Origin: Tricholoma matsutake
Taxonomy: Eukaryota; Basidiomycota; Agaricomycetes; Agaricales; Tricholomataceae
Direction: 5' to 3'
Length of the DNA: 64,000 nt
Assembly: GCA_026075535.2 (NCBI GenBank)
Contig: AP026542.1
Location: 5,828,001-5,892,000, forward strand
A program made the position numbers and the translations under genes. The first letter of the stretch is position 1. Each line of letters starts with the position of its first letter. This document shows positions 10,711-22,294 of the stretch, one piece after another. The notes below the pieces were generated by a model. That model searched no databases, was not told the DNA's origin, and saw only the letters and a program-made list of their open reading frames with translations.

Positions 10711-12342
10711 ATGGCTGCTGTACGTCTTTCTTTTTCACTTCACCGCCCCTTTTCTCTCATTCTCTTTCTAGTTTGCCAATAGAACACATAACACCCCCGA
10801 CATAGATTCTTTTTCTAATTCCGTCCTTAACAATTCTGCTCTACAACAACCCCCCATTCATTCTACCCACTCTTATCCACCTCCAAATCCACCTCGTCCT
10901 CGCCCTGTCCCAATGGCTAATCGTAGAATGAAACCAAGTTTCAGTTTAAAGGACATCGATCCGTCCATCATATCACCAAGTCCAAGCGGAGGTGCCGCTG
11001 GAGCTGGCTTGGGCGCTGGTCGCCCCTCTCTTGTACCCGATCCTCCAAAGCGGCCAAACCCCGCAAATTTTGGTTCCCCTTTTTCAAACTTTTCAAAGAT
11101 TGTGTTCGTCTTTCCTTGTTTCTTTCTACTCGTTTCTCACTCAACTATTCACAGTGACCCGTCTGGCGCACTCAACTTTACCGGAAAAGCTGTGTTACAT
11201 GCCAAAGGCGTCAACTTTTCAAGTGGCGCTTCCTTTGCTATAAATATGAATCAACTCCAACTCGACGAAGAATTAGGAAAAGGCAACTATGGTACCGTAC
11301 AAAAGGTTTACCACAAGCCTACCAATGTAACCATGGCAATGAAGGTATGACCGTACTCTCTCCACCCTCGTCGCTATGAACACTATGCCAGGAAATTCGA
11401 TTGGAACTTGACGACGCAAAATTAAACGCCATTCTCATGGAACTTGATATACTACACCGTGCCGTTGCTCCCGAAATCGTCGAATTCTACGGCGCTTTCT
11501 TCATAGAATCCTGCGTCTATTATTGTATGGAGTACATGGATGCCGGAAGTCTCGACAAGCTCCAGGGCGCTGGCGTCCCAGAGGACGTACTCGCTCGTAT
11601 TGCAGCATCCATGGTTCGAGGTCTCAAGTTTCTCAAGGACGACCTCCAGATAATCCATCGCGGCAAGTCCTTCTTCTTCATACACTCATCACCAATTTAT
11701 CTTACTACAGACGTCAAACCTACAAATGTTCTCGTGAACAGAAAGGGTGACATCAAACTCTGCGATTTTGGTGTATCAGGGCAGCTCGAAAAATCACTGG
11801 CGAAAACTAACATTGGGTGTCAAAGCTACATGGCCGTGAGTGATTTTTCTTCTACCTGTTATCCTGTCTGAGGGCCATCGCTGCAGCCCGAACGTATCAA
11901 AGGCGAATCGCAGAACAATCTTGGGACATACACCGTTTCCTCTGACGTTTGGTCCCTCGGACTCTCCATGATTGAAATCGGCCTCGGACAATACCCATAT
12001 CCACCAGAGACATATGCCAATGTCTTTGCGCAGCTGACTGCCATCGTGCATGGAGAGCCCCCTGAGTTACCCCACGATAAATATAGCGATCAAGCAAGGG
12101 ATTGGGTAGCAAGGTGCTTGGTCAAGGCTCCATCGGGAAGAGCCACTTATAAGGAGTTGTTGGTCAGTTGTCTCTTTCATGTATCATCGTGCTTTTGCTA
12201 AAATCAGTACACACAGGAACATCCTTTCCTACAGGCGGACTCAGAGAGAGATGTGGATATGGTTGGTTGGGTTGCGAAAGCATCGGAGTATAAAGCCAAG
12301 GCTGCTGAGATACACCAGGACCGAACGCCGCGGTTGGTGTGA
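10711..12342 (+). CDS. pbs2: MAP kinase kinase of the HOG pathway (Pbs2-type)
   Basis: Dual-specificity kinase expected to activate the Hog1 MAPK in osmotic stress. Seven exons (10711-10719, 10772-11103, 11155-11344, 11392-11662, 11711-11835, 11887-12162, 12217-12342) sum to 443 codons. The kinase domain begins ELGKGNYGTV, with catalytic loop IIHRDVKPTNVL, DFGVSGQL, and the MAPKK activation segment SLAKTNIGCQSYMAPERI, whose Ser and Thr are the family phospho-acceptors. The linker before the kinase carries GVNFSSGASFAINMNQL, a Pbs2-like segment. At 442 residues the N-terminal extension is shorter than in yeast Pbs2. The start at 10711 (AAAGATGG) has a strong context and gives only three codons in exon 1. 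The intron at 11663 splits the HRD motif and has a GC donor. Assignment to Pbs2 and not Ste7 or Mkk rests on the activation segment and the linker. Confidence 0.9.
11663..11710 (+). other. GC-AG intron inside the Pbs2 catalytic loop
   Basis: The exon ends CATCGCG and the intron begins GCAAGTCC and ends ACTACAG. Only this junction rebuilds the invariant His-Arg-Asp with the downstream Val-Lys-Pro in frame. No GT donor nearby does so. The donor otherwise matches the consensus (GCAAGT), which is the usual form of the minority GC-AG class. Confidence 0.85.
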
Positions 12343-13400
12343 TGTAATACTCGCTGCGTTGTTTCATGGTCGCAACAAGCGTCGTCGCACCCGCACGTTG
12401 GTCAAATCCATTTTGGCAGAAGTCCAGGAGGTTGCTGTTCATTCATTGGACCATGCTGTTGTCATCCCGTCCACCATTCGCTTACTACTCTTCGGTCCCA
12501 TCGGTCGCGTGACGAGGCGACGATTGGACAGTAAGGCCTCCATCTACCCCTCAAAGCAACCACATTTCCACGATCTTTATGCAATCAGGACGATAACACT
12601 GTCGTTGCTCTATATGCGCCCACTTCGAAGATCATGCTGGACTTGAATTCAGAGGGCACACAATTATACCTCGATCCCTCCACGCCATTCATTTCGTGGC
12701 ACGGATACAGGATGGTGCTATGGGTTGTCATTCCATCATTTTCTCTCTCTTCGCTTTTCCCACATACAAACAGTCACTTGTTGTACGCCGTTTCACTTCC
12801 ATCCCATGTTTTTCCCCCCTGTTTTCGCGCCGCGATTGAAATCGTTCGTCCGGCCACCCTCCGTCAACCGACGCACTTTGCTGTGTGTGCTGGCTTATCC
12901 TAACCCCGCTCGTTGAGCATCGTTCGTTCGCTGTCCTCCACAGCCATTTGAATACCTGCCTGCATCAATGAATATATACGATCGGATGTCTCTTTTGGAT
13001 ATCCCTTCGATTGTTTGGTTCCTGCGTAGAATTTAATGTGCCCTATTATTCGACTGCCCAGTAGGAACCGTTTACTTAGATACCGAGTCAATGTATATCT
13101 TTACACATCTCTAGATATGGGCTCCGCTAAAATACATAGTCATTTTCATTCACCAGGGCCATGAGACCGTCTTCTTCAGAATAACCATCGATGTATAGAC
13201 AATCAGATGGGCACAATATTTACACAGATGATGGTAAGACTCGACGGATCACTTATAGATGGACAGATGGACAAGGACAAGCCGTGAAGAACATTTCGTT
13301 CTCACAACTTCTAGCAGTTTCGAGTAAAAATGCTTCCGATTATCAATGTAAGACGTAGTTGAAGTACTAGATGGTATTTTAATCGATCGCTTTGAGAATC
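12343..13400. other. intergenic region between convergent pbs2 and HNH-like gene
   Basis: About 1.06 kb with no supported gene. A 155-codon open frame (12179-12646, +) overlaps the last pbs2 exon out of frame and has no recognisable domain, so I treat it as chance. A C/T-rich stretch lies at 12725-12840. This space is long compared with the other 3' flanks in the window. Confidence 0.4.
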
Positions 13401-15061
13401 CTAGCTCTAGGCCGTGACAGAAGGGATATGGATTGAGGCAGAGGCGATAGTACTTACATTCATCTGATCTTGTTTGCCCAGCATTAGCCCAACATCTTCG
13501 TTGGCTATAGTATCTGATTCGCTTGAAGATCCAGAGCTGGAACCATTGCCTTCCTCCAAAAAAATGGGCTGCACACTCTTCCGCCAAGCCTCAATGCCGT
13601 TGGTCCAGGACACGTCGGAGAACTCGGAGGCACTATCACTGCCCTCGCCGTCATTGAACTTCCGCTCATCGTCTCCGTCAGGTGGGCCATCCAGATAGCT
13701 GATAGAGTCCTCAGGGTGTATGACATTGTTCGGAGATTCAACAAAGTCGGCTTCATCATCACGGACGGCCAGCTCGCATACACAGTCGGTCGGTGCAGCT
13801 CCGCTGCCACTGGCATCATTACTGCCACGGTCACCATGTTGGGATCATGTGCGGGAGCGCGTCATTCGGGTATCAGCATCGTGTTGTGTAGGATTATCTG
13901 TTATATCGTGCGGATTCGGGGTCTGTTCATCATGCCCCTTCCCCTGGATGAACCATGTCGGCACCGAACATCCCATCCAACGCTTGTAGAGCTGGTAACA
14001 AGTAGTTAGATTCGATGACGCATAGAATGTGTTTAGCTGCATGGCGAAAGTATGAAATGTGAGTTCAGGAATGGGGGATTGATCGAGATCATCCCCAAAA
14101 AGGTGCCGAAGCTTTTCACCAAGATTATAGATCACGTAGTGAGGGTAGACGTGGGATTCGACGATTGGCAGCTGGTCGAAAGGGTAAAAGTGCAGACTGG
14201 TATTGGAGGACGTGGGCTGGGTGGTGTAATCTCCATTATAGAACTCAACAGTCATTCCTTCCATTGGAGGAAGAGGTATAAACTTGTACTGGAAGGACTT
14301 TTTGTCTCTATAGACCTGGCGAAGCGGTGATATGTGCGCATGGCAAAAATAGATAAAGGCTATTGTACCTTATGGATAATAGATTTAGGCGGTGCAGAGG
14401 CAGTTGCATTGAGGAGGCTGGTTAGGATATCCAAATCAACAGGAAGAAGAAGCCACCCTTTCTTATCAAAAGCGGCGTGAAGTGCGGCATTCACTATCAC
14501 AGGACATGAATCAGCTATAAAAGTATCCAAGGAGGGCGGACATACGATGGACTAAGTTGAAATGCGTGTCCACATTCAATGTAAAAAACTCGAGGCCCCA
14601 CACCCACTCGAGCTTATCAAGCTATAGTTTTACTATGTCAGCTAGGCAAATAATATGGAAGAATGGAAGCTTGCAGTATCATAGTCCACAGCCTTTGGTA
14701 TTAGGTGGCACGTTTCAATGGAGTCCACTGTTCGTTGCTTTCGGGATATAAGACAGGGAATCTCTCCATGATAATGAGCAAGGGCGATGGGACGCGATGC
14801 CGGGGATTCGAATCCGGTGGCAAAACGAAAAGCTTCAATAGCATTTTCTCTGGCGTAAGTGGCAACTGAGGACGCTGTTTTTCGGCGCTTTAGAGGAGTG
14901 ATCTTTTCAGCCAGAGCTCGTTTCATCCTTTGTTCAGCTCGGGGCGAGTAATCGGAGTCTTCTGCATCTGTGACATCTGGGAGAAAATACACCTTGTCAT
15001 CGATGGGTATTGGGGTCACGAATTGTGGGATCCGCCTGGTTGGAGTTGTCGGACACGACAT
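13401..15061 (-). CDS. HNH-endonuclease-like protein with an internal in-frame TGA
   Basis: Resembles the large fungal family of HNH-type proteins of unknown biological role. Exons are 15061-14675, 14621-14546, 14493-14369, 14315-13458 and a final two-codon exon at 13406-13401. The HNH-like core reads CHLIPKAVDYDT and LDKLEWVWG, followed by a VDTHFNLV strand and a segment ending KKGWLLLP. This matches the C-H-x-x-P ... N ... family layout. After 352 codons the frame meets TGA (13845-13847). The same frame then stays open for 129 codons, rich in Asp/Glu/Ser, and ends exactly at a phase-matched GTAAGT donor. I could not find any intron that removes the TGA and keeps frame. Either the protein stops at 13845, or the TGA is a mutation, an error or read through. 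The first intron has a GC donor. The start at 15061 is the first ATG; the frame is open further upstream without one. Confidence 0.65.
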
Positions 15062-15295
15062 TGATAAAGTAAGGAGAGAAATGGCGCCTGACTTGTATTC
15101 AATTGAAGCAGTTAGACGCGACGATCGAAGTCGGCCGGCAATAGCCGGCGCTACATTTTTCTGATCAATAGATGTCACCTTAAGCTTGACTCATTCTGCG
15201 TATATTTCTGCCCGGGCTTGATATCCTCATCACCGTAGACGACTCATCGACGACCAAGAAATCAACTCGCACCATTGTTTACTGACCTCTCAGCC

Positions 15296-18200
15296 ATGTC
15301 TTTTCCACCGCATGATAGTAGGCTCCATCTTATGATCTGCTGCGCTAATCATTGGGTTAACGCGCGCAAGTCTCCACACAGTTTGATTTCCCCAAAGAAG
15401 AGGAAAAAGTTATTGCTTTCTGGAGGGAGATCGATGCCTTCCGTACTAGCTTGAAGCTCTCGGAGGGCCGGCCTGAGTTCTCCTTCTATGATGGCCCACC
15501 GTTCGCAACTGGCTTGCCGCACTATGGTCATCTCCTTGCAGGCACTATCAAGGTAATATTTAAATTGCATATCAAGACTCTTCTTACGATCTCGACGATC
15601 TAAATCATCAGGACATCGTCACCCGACATGCACATGTTAGCGGATACCATGTCACGCGCCGCTTTGGCTGGGATACACACGGCCTTCCTGTGGAACACGA
15701 GATCGACAAGGGATTAGGGATTACTGGAAAGGAAGATGTCCTGGCCATGGGGATCGACAAATACAATGATGAATGCCGCAAGATCGTTATGAGGTATTCC
15801 CAAGAATGGCGACAAACCGTGGAGCGCATGGGTCGTTGGATCGATTTCGATAACGATTACAAGACGCTCAATATTTCCTTCATGGAGTCCGTATGGTGGG
15901 CTTTCAGCGAGCTCTTCAAGAAGGGATTGGTATACCGCGGTCTTAGAGTCATGCCTTACTCTACAGGGTGCACAACTCCTCTGTCAAACTTTGAGGCCGG
16001 TCTGGCTTATAAGGATGTTAACGATCCTGCTGGTACGTGACGCTTTCCTGTGTGTGGCTCGAAATCTGGGTGTTCACTGCTTCGTTTTCCAGTTACCGTT
16101 TCTTTCCCTCTGGTAGATGATCCAAAAACATCACTTCTGGCATGGACGACGACACCATGGACACTCCCTTCCAATCTAGCCCTATGCGTTCACCCTGATT
16201 ATACCTATATCAAAATTCATGATCAGGAACGTGATGAGAATTTTATATTGCACGAGGCTCTCCTTCGAACGCTGTACAAGGACCCCAAGAAGGCCAAATA
16301 CAAAAAGATTGGCAAGTTCCAAGGTGCAGATATGAAAGGATGGAGATACGTACCGTTGTTCGAATACTTCACGGAGAAGGTAACGCCTGTCTATCCTACA
16401 GTTTTGTTATTACGCTAAATTTCTTTTGTTCATTCCAAAGTTTGAGGATAAAGCTTTCCGGGTTGTGGTGGATACCTATGTGACTGATGCCGATGGTACT
16501 GGTATAGTCCATCAAGCTCCTGCATTCGGCGAGGATGATCATCGGATTGCTATTGCCAATGGCGTTTTACGCGCTGATGAGATGCCACCATGTCCCATTG
16601 ACGACTCGGGTCATTTCACCAAAGAAGTGCTTGACTTTGTCGGACTGCACGTCAAGGTATCATCGTATAAACTTGCCATTAGAGATAGTCCTGATCGTCT
16701 TCTATAGGCTGCCGATAGTCCTATCCAAAAGGTATTGAAGGCCAAAGGTCGCCTCATTGTGCAATCTACGCTAAACCACAGTTATCCTTTCTGTTGGAGG
16801 TGAGAGTGAGATGCTATGCAATGAAGGAAGAATTGACCTTATTGGCAGATCTGGGACACCATTGATTTACCGCGCGATTCCAGCGTGGTTTGTACGGGTT
16901 ACTCCGATTGTCGACCAGCTTGTGAAGAACAACTCAAGTACACGATGGTCCGTATTTCCAACAATCCGATTATGGTTCTCCTTTTGATCGTCCTTAAAAT
17001 TGTTCCAGGGTTCCACAAAGTGTCGGAGACAACAGATTCGGAAATTGGCTGGCTAATGCACGGGACTGGAATATCTCCAGGAATCGGTATTGGGGAACAC
17101 CGATTCCTTTGTGGGCCAGTGAAGACCTGGAAGAGGTATGTTCTGCATCAACTCTTGTTTCGTTGTGATGACCCATGTTCTTAAGGTTGTTTGTGTCGGC
17201 TCGGTAGAAGAACTCGAAAGGTTGTCCGGCGTCACAGGCATCAGTGATATCCACCGAGAAAAGATAGATCACATCACCATTCCCTCTAAACAAGGCAAAG
17301 GATATTTGAAACGAATTGAAGAAATTTTCGACTGTTGGTTTGAATCCGGAAGGTGCGATTTTATCCGAGCGTGTCGAACATTATCTGATTTGGTAGTTAA
17401 TCTTAGCATGCCCTACGCACAGCTTCACTATCCCTTTGAGAACAGAGAGCTTTTTGAGCGCACTCATCCCGCTGATTTTGTGTCGGAAGGCATCGATCAA
17501 ACTCGAGGTTGGTTCTACACACTCCTTGTCCTTTCAACGCATCTTTTCGGTGCTGCGCCTTGGAAGAATTTGATCGTAACGGGCCTTGTACTTGCTGCGT
17601 GTGTACTCCGATTATCTTAAAGTATTCCTAACAGCGAACTTCATTTCCTCTAGCGACGGCAAGAAAATGAGCAAGAGCTTAAGGAATTATCCCGATCCAA
17701 ATTTAATCATTGATCAATATGGTGCCGATGCGACAAGGTAAAGTGTGTAATCAGTATGAACTATGATGTCTCTCACGTACGGACGCAGAATGTTCCTCGT
17801 CAACTCACCCATTGTTCGCGGGGATAATCTTCGTTTCCGTGAAGAGGGTGTTCGCGAGGTGATCTCACGGGTTCTTCTGCCATGGCTTAACTCTTTCCGG
17901 TTCTTCTTGGGCCATGTCTCTTTGTTTAAGAAAGTCAGTGGCATGGATTTCAAGTACGATCTACATGCGCCAGTGCCCAGCAATGTTATGGATCGTTGGA
18001 TTTTGGCTCGATGTCAGTCTTTAATCAAGCTCGTGAGGGAGGAAATGGCTGCGTACAGGCTTTACACTGTCATCCCCCGGTTGTTAGATCTCGTGGACGA
18101 GCTAACTAATTGGTACATCCGATTTAACCGAAAACGGCTGAAAGGTGAAAATAGTACGGATGACACCATCGCTGCTCTCAACACTCTCTTTGAAGCACTG

Positions 18201-19240
18201 TTCACGCTGTGTCGGACAATGGTATGTTTCATGGCATACTATTGTTGACTTGCTAAATTTGTTCATCCAGTCATCGTATACACCCTTCATGACGGAAAAT
18301 CTCTATCAGTCTTTGCGACGGTTCATCCCCGAAGATCCCGCCGCAGGCGACACTCGCTCTGTCCACTTTTTGAGCTTTCCCGAGGTCAAGGAAGTGTACT
18401 TCGATGCGGATATCGAAAGACAAGTGCAACGCATGCAAGCGGTGATCGAACTAACAAGAAATATTCGTGACAGGCATACTCTTTCTCTGAAGGTTCGTAG
18501 GTATTCTCGCCAGGCGGTGGTCATGGTAGTCTTATACATCGTTCTAGGTCCCTCTGAAAGAACTACTTATTTTCCATCCCGATAGTCGATATCTTGCGGA
18601 TGTGAAGTCATTGGAACGATACATCCAGTCCGAGTTGAATGTCCGAGATGTTGTATTCAGCTCGGACGAGACCATTTCCGGGGTTCGGTATAGAGCAGTC
18701 GCTGATTGGGCTGTGCTTGGCCGGAAGTTGCGGAAAGATTTAGGTCGTGTGAAGAGTGCGCTCCCCAATATCTCCAGCGATACTATCAAAGCGTACATCA
18801 GCACTGGAACTATTCACGTCGACGGGATTGAGCTCGTTGCAGGCGACCTGACCATCCAGCGTTACCTTGAACTACCAATCAGCGCCGAAGGACAATATGC
18901 AACACACACCGATAACGATGTCGTCATAAGACTTGACATCCAAGTTCATCCAGACTTACAAAGCGAGTGGCTAGCTCGCGAATTCACCAATCGTGTCCAG
19001 AGGTTACGCAAGAAGGCTGGACTTCAGGCCACTGATGACGTGGATATTTTCTATCGCTTCAAGGATGCATCAGGGTCAGAGCTGATTGCTGCCCTCGGAC
19101 AAAATGCGGATATCATCCAGAAAACGGTGAGAAGCCTTCCTACCGACGTGACGGAGCGGAAGGAGGGGACCCAGTTGTTGATAGAGGAGGAACAAGAGAT
19201 CGCAGATGTCAAGTTTGTGTTATACCTGGTCAGGTCGTAG
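15296..19240 (+). CDS. ILS1: isoleucyl-tRNA synthetase, cytosolic
   Basis: Class I aminoacyl-tRNA synthetase charging tRNA-Ile. Fourteen exons, starting 15296-15317 and ending 18548-19240, sum to 1079 codons (1078 residues), the usual length for the eukaryotic cytosolic enzyme. The HIGH-type motif is PHYGHLLAG (exon 2). The CP1 editing domain contains [14 protein letters not shown] and the conserved FGEDDH region. The KMSKS loop is [15 protein letters not shown] at 17654-17700. The anticodon-binding and C-terminal domains follow, with [13 protein letters not shown]. There is no mitochondrial presequence; the protein starts MSFPPHDISTQFDFP. Introns are 49-61 bp. The gene is divergent from the HNH-like gene with 234 bases between starts. 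I used the yeast symbol for the orthologue. Confidence 0.96.
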
Positions 19241-19337
19241 AGACAGCAAGAGAAACATGGAAAATATAATGTAAATTTTGTAATACAAGAAATGCTATAG
19301 AATACACGTACAGCGGTGCAATCGATACAATATTCGG

Positions 19338-20118
19338 TCATCTCTTGGAGGTGCCAAAGCCCCCAAATCCCATTAGTTTTGTTATACCGTCATCTTGATC
19401 CATGGCCGTGTCCCTGATCAACTCAAGGCGCGCCTTCTCCCTCTCGGCCTTCTTCAACGCCTTCCTTTGGTCGCGTAATGCAATTTCCTTCTCTTTGACT
19501 TCTTCTAACCGTCGGTTGAAGTCATACGCCTTGGCAGAAGATGCCTCTTTGGTTTTCTCGCGAAGAAATGCTATCCGCGCTTGGACTTGAGCGAGTGTTG
19601 ATCTTTCCAATCGGGTTGTCTGCCCCAGTGCTCGAAGGTCTATAAAACAGGAGTGAATGATGGGCACTTGGATGATACGATTGCGACACACGTGCTCTAC
19701 TGTTGATATGGTCAAGGTAGCCTGTACTATCCTTATACGTTCGACTACACGCCTCGCAGTAAAATCCCGGTTGGCCAGGACCCCTGCCACCTGGATTTTG
19801 GACCACCATCGTTTTATTGAGGTTCTTATCGAGCTCCAGAGGACCCTCCCTTGCCTTCATGAGTTCTGTTGGCTTAGGTAGATCAACCTTTTTGGTTTTG
19901 CGTGGTCTCTTGCCTAGAAGGAAGTTAAGTGTGTGCTCAGCTATAACTGAATCTGTACGTTACGCACCTTGCTTCATCCGCTCCTCATTCTCCTGCATGC
20001 GTCCTCTCTCTTCAAGATCTTTCTGCCTAGCCTTTTCTGCGTACTCCTCCTTGTCCCATTTTTTCCTGAAATCTGTATCGGTAGCTTTGGTTTCATGAGC
20101 TCCAGCTTTGTCTGCCAT
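19338..20118 (-). CDS. SNU23: U4/U6.U5 tri-snRNP zinc-finger protein (Snu23/ZMAT2 family)
   Basis: Spliceosomal protein acting at B-complex formation. Exons 20118-19968, 19913-19692 and 19639-19338 sum to 225 codons (224 residues), the normal size for ZMAT2. The N-terminus carries TDTDFRKKWDKEEY, a family hallmark. A single matrin-type C2H2 finger reads FYCEACSRTYKDSTGYLDH and then HINSRAH; it is split by an intron before the last His. The C-terminus is a basic helical region ending KLMGFGGFGTSKR. The start at 20118 is preferred over an in-frame ATG at 20202 because family members begin close to this point. The gene is divergent from the EXS membrane protein gene, with only 119 bases between start codons. 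Confidence 0.92.
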
Positions 20119-20237
20119 GGCGGCCAGTGTGGTGTGATTGTATAAACACACCCAAAGAACGTGATGTGAACTTTTGAACTTGTAACGCGTTTCTGTCTCC
20201 AACTATCCCTCTTAATGCTTTGGCCTCTTAATCAATA

Positions 20238-21775
20238 ATGGACGGTCCTGATATCTTCACAGTACCCTCCATAGCTGTTTCCTTTCCTTTGCCTTTCCAC
20301 ATCTTCGTTCTGGTTGGTCTTGGGATTCTTGGTTGGGCTACCAACCTGCATGGACTCGATATCGCTGGCATCGACGTCATAGGTGCCATGGATCTCCGGA
20401 CGGACGGAGGCAACCCATTACCCGCTCATCACTCTCCTGTGAAACACAGTTCGAACCTGTCCGTTCATTATCGTGCACTCTACCAGATATGCATGGTATA
20501 CTCCCTGCTTGGCTTTGTATCATGGGCAGCGTACCGTCATGCCACACATGGAGACCTTGTACTAATGGACACATTTGGCTATATACCGGGCATAACTGCT
20601 TTGTTAGCACTCAGTATTCTATTATGTCCATACAACGTCTTGCATAAAACCGAGCGCCGCAAGTTTCTCCAGTCAGTCTTCCCTGGTTGTGAGTTGATTT
20701 ATACTCATCCCTGTTTTTGTGAAGTGCTGTTGGCAGATGTTTGTTCTCTTCTTCGGACAGTCCTGTCTATTTCTCCGATGTGGTTTTGGCCGATATCCTT
20801 ACCTCCTTCTCTCAAGTCCTCGGGGATGTATGGCTTTCATTGTGGATGTTGATCCCCGGGAATAGTATTCTTATACCCCCAGCCGAGTCAGGCTTATTGA
20901 GGTGGATATTACCAATTATCATGAGGTACCATGCTTTCAATCCACATTTCCTCAAACGCTTACTTATAAACGATAGCCTTCCCTATCTCATACGTTTACG
21001 ACAATGTATCGTCGAGTATGGTCACCAGGGGAATCCTCGATCTTTATACAATGCACTGAAATACGCGACTGCGTTTCCCGTCATATATCTATCCGCAGCA
21101 CAGCATATAGTAGCAGAGGAACTGGTCAAAAAGAAAGGACCTAAGGCTTTAGAAACAAGTTGGCATGGAGAGCATCGCCTTTTCCGGCTCTGGTAAGTAG
21201 CGTACCGTATTCAAGGTAATGTGTCTAATGAGAATTATAGGTTACTGGCAGCGACTGTCAATTCACTCTATTCGTTTTGGTGGGACGTGGCAAATGATTG
21301 GGGCTTAAATTTGCTCAAATCACACACTGCAGAAGACTCTCAGAAACGACCTTCACCGCCCAAGCGCCTCGTTCTTCCTCATCTCTATAATCCGGTTTTT
21401 TCTGTTCCGGTGTGTTTGGACGACACATCATCCGAGATGTCCCGGCTTCCAACAAACCTTTTTGTCCACCACTTATTCCGCTCTAAGCTACGTCCAACAC
21501 TACATTTCCCGTCACCTGTATATCTGGCTGTGATGTTACTCAATTTCGTATTGAGGTTAACGTGGTTAATGAGACCGTTCGGTCTTGTGGAGGTCCAGTC
21601 ACACGCTGGTCTTGCCAATTTTTGCCTTCAGATGGGCGAACTGATTCGAAGATGGATTTGGGTCTTCATCCGTGTCGAGTGGGAAATGATAAAAAAGAGT
21701 CAAGGTCATACGATACCCCCAATTAATGGCAACGAACCTGAATATGAGATGATTGCTAGTGCGGCAATTGAATGA
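20238..21775 (+). CDS. EXS-domain membrane protein (Erd1-like)
   Basis: Erd1 relatives act in the Golgi in retention of resident proteins and phosphate recycling. Four exons (20238-20671, 20737-20925, 20977-21192, 21241-21775) sum to 458 codons. Hydrophobic segments include the N-terminal FHIFVLVGLGILGWA, a second around GITALLALSILLCP, and a third around YLAVMLLNFVLRLTW. The EXS domain is marked by FSDVVLADILTSFSQVLGD, the LIRLRQCIVEY segment, SLYNALKYATAFPVI, and NSLYSFWWDVANDWGL. No SPX domain precedes it, which separates it from the Pho90/Syg1/XPR1 proteins. The intron at 20926-20976 could be missed because it leaves the frame open; removing it restores the expected MSLPYLIRLRQC. Function is inferred from the family. 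Confidence 0.86.
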
Positions 21776-22294
21776 AGATAGAACCGCGCTATGTTGTAGA
21801 CACAGTACGCACCTACATATATAGCTATTTCTTGCGTTCCTTCCGTACGTAATGAAACATAACTCCGCTAAAAAAGCATCCGGCTCAAGTTTGATTTTCT
21901 CGCAGCTTTTAGTGAGCCGACCCACTCTTCGATTGAATCGATTCCCTTTCTTGTCACCGGATTCTCAGCATTTCCCCTGGCTCGCGCGGAAAAAGTCGGT
22001 GTACTACATCATCTTTCTCACGGATCTCCAAAAGGACAACTCCCGAAGCCGTCAGTCGGGTGGGTTCGTAGCTGGCGTCCTTATGGTCTACTTACAGCTG
22101 ACTTTTGGGAATTTGCAGTGTATCACTTGACGCGATCCGTCCCGCCATCTGACCTTGGTTTCCGAGATTCATCTTAGACCGGAAGAGGGATATAACTTTA
22201 GCATTAATCATCTGACACGACTATGCTGGTATATAAAGAGTACCAACGAATACACTTTTTGCACATTCCACTCTGCTTTATTTTGATATTCATC
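21776..22294. other. intergenic region and formate dehydrogenase promoter
   Basis: No gene supported. An open frame of 92 codons (21852-22130, +) has no recognisable motif. The distal half probably serves as the FDH upstream region; the TATA box is listed separately. Confidence 0.45.
22230..22237 (+). promoter_or_regulatory. TATA box of the formate dehydrogenase gene
   Basis: A clean TATATAAA lies 65 bases before the start codon, followed by a C/T-rich stretch at 22255-22285. Most other genes in the window show no equally good TATA element at this distance. This suggests inducible or strong expression, as expected for this enzyme. It is an inference from sequence alone. Confidence 0.6.

Noticed and set aside
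12179..12646. 155-codon open frame on the + strand overlapping the end of pbs2
   Set aside because: It overlaps the last coding exon out of frame, is Arg-rich without domains and lacks splice support; looks like chance.
14806..14825. Palindrome-like GGATTCGAATCC resembling a tRNA T-arm
   Set aside because: It lies inside coding exon 1 of the HNH-like gene and no acceptor stem or anticodon arm could be placed around it.
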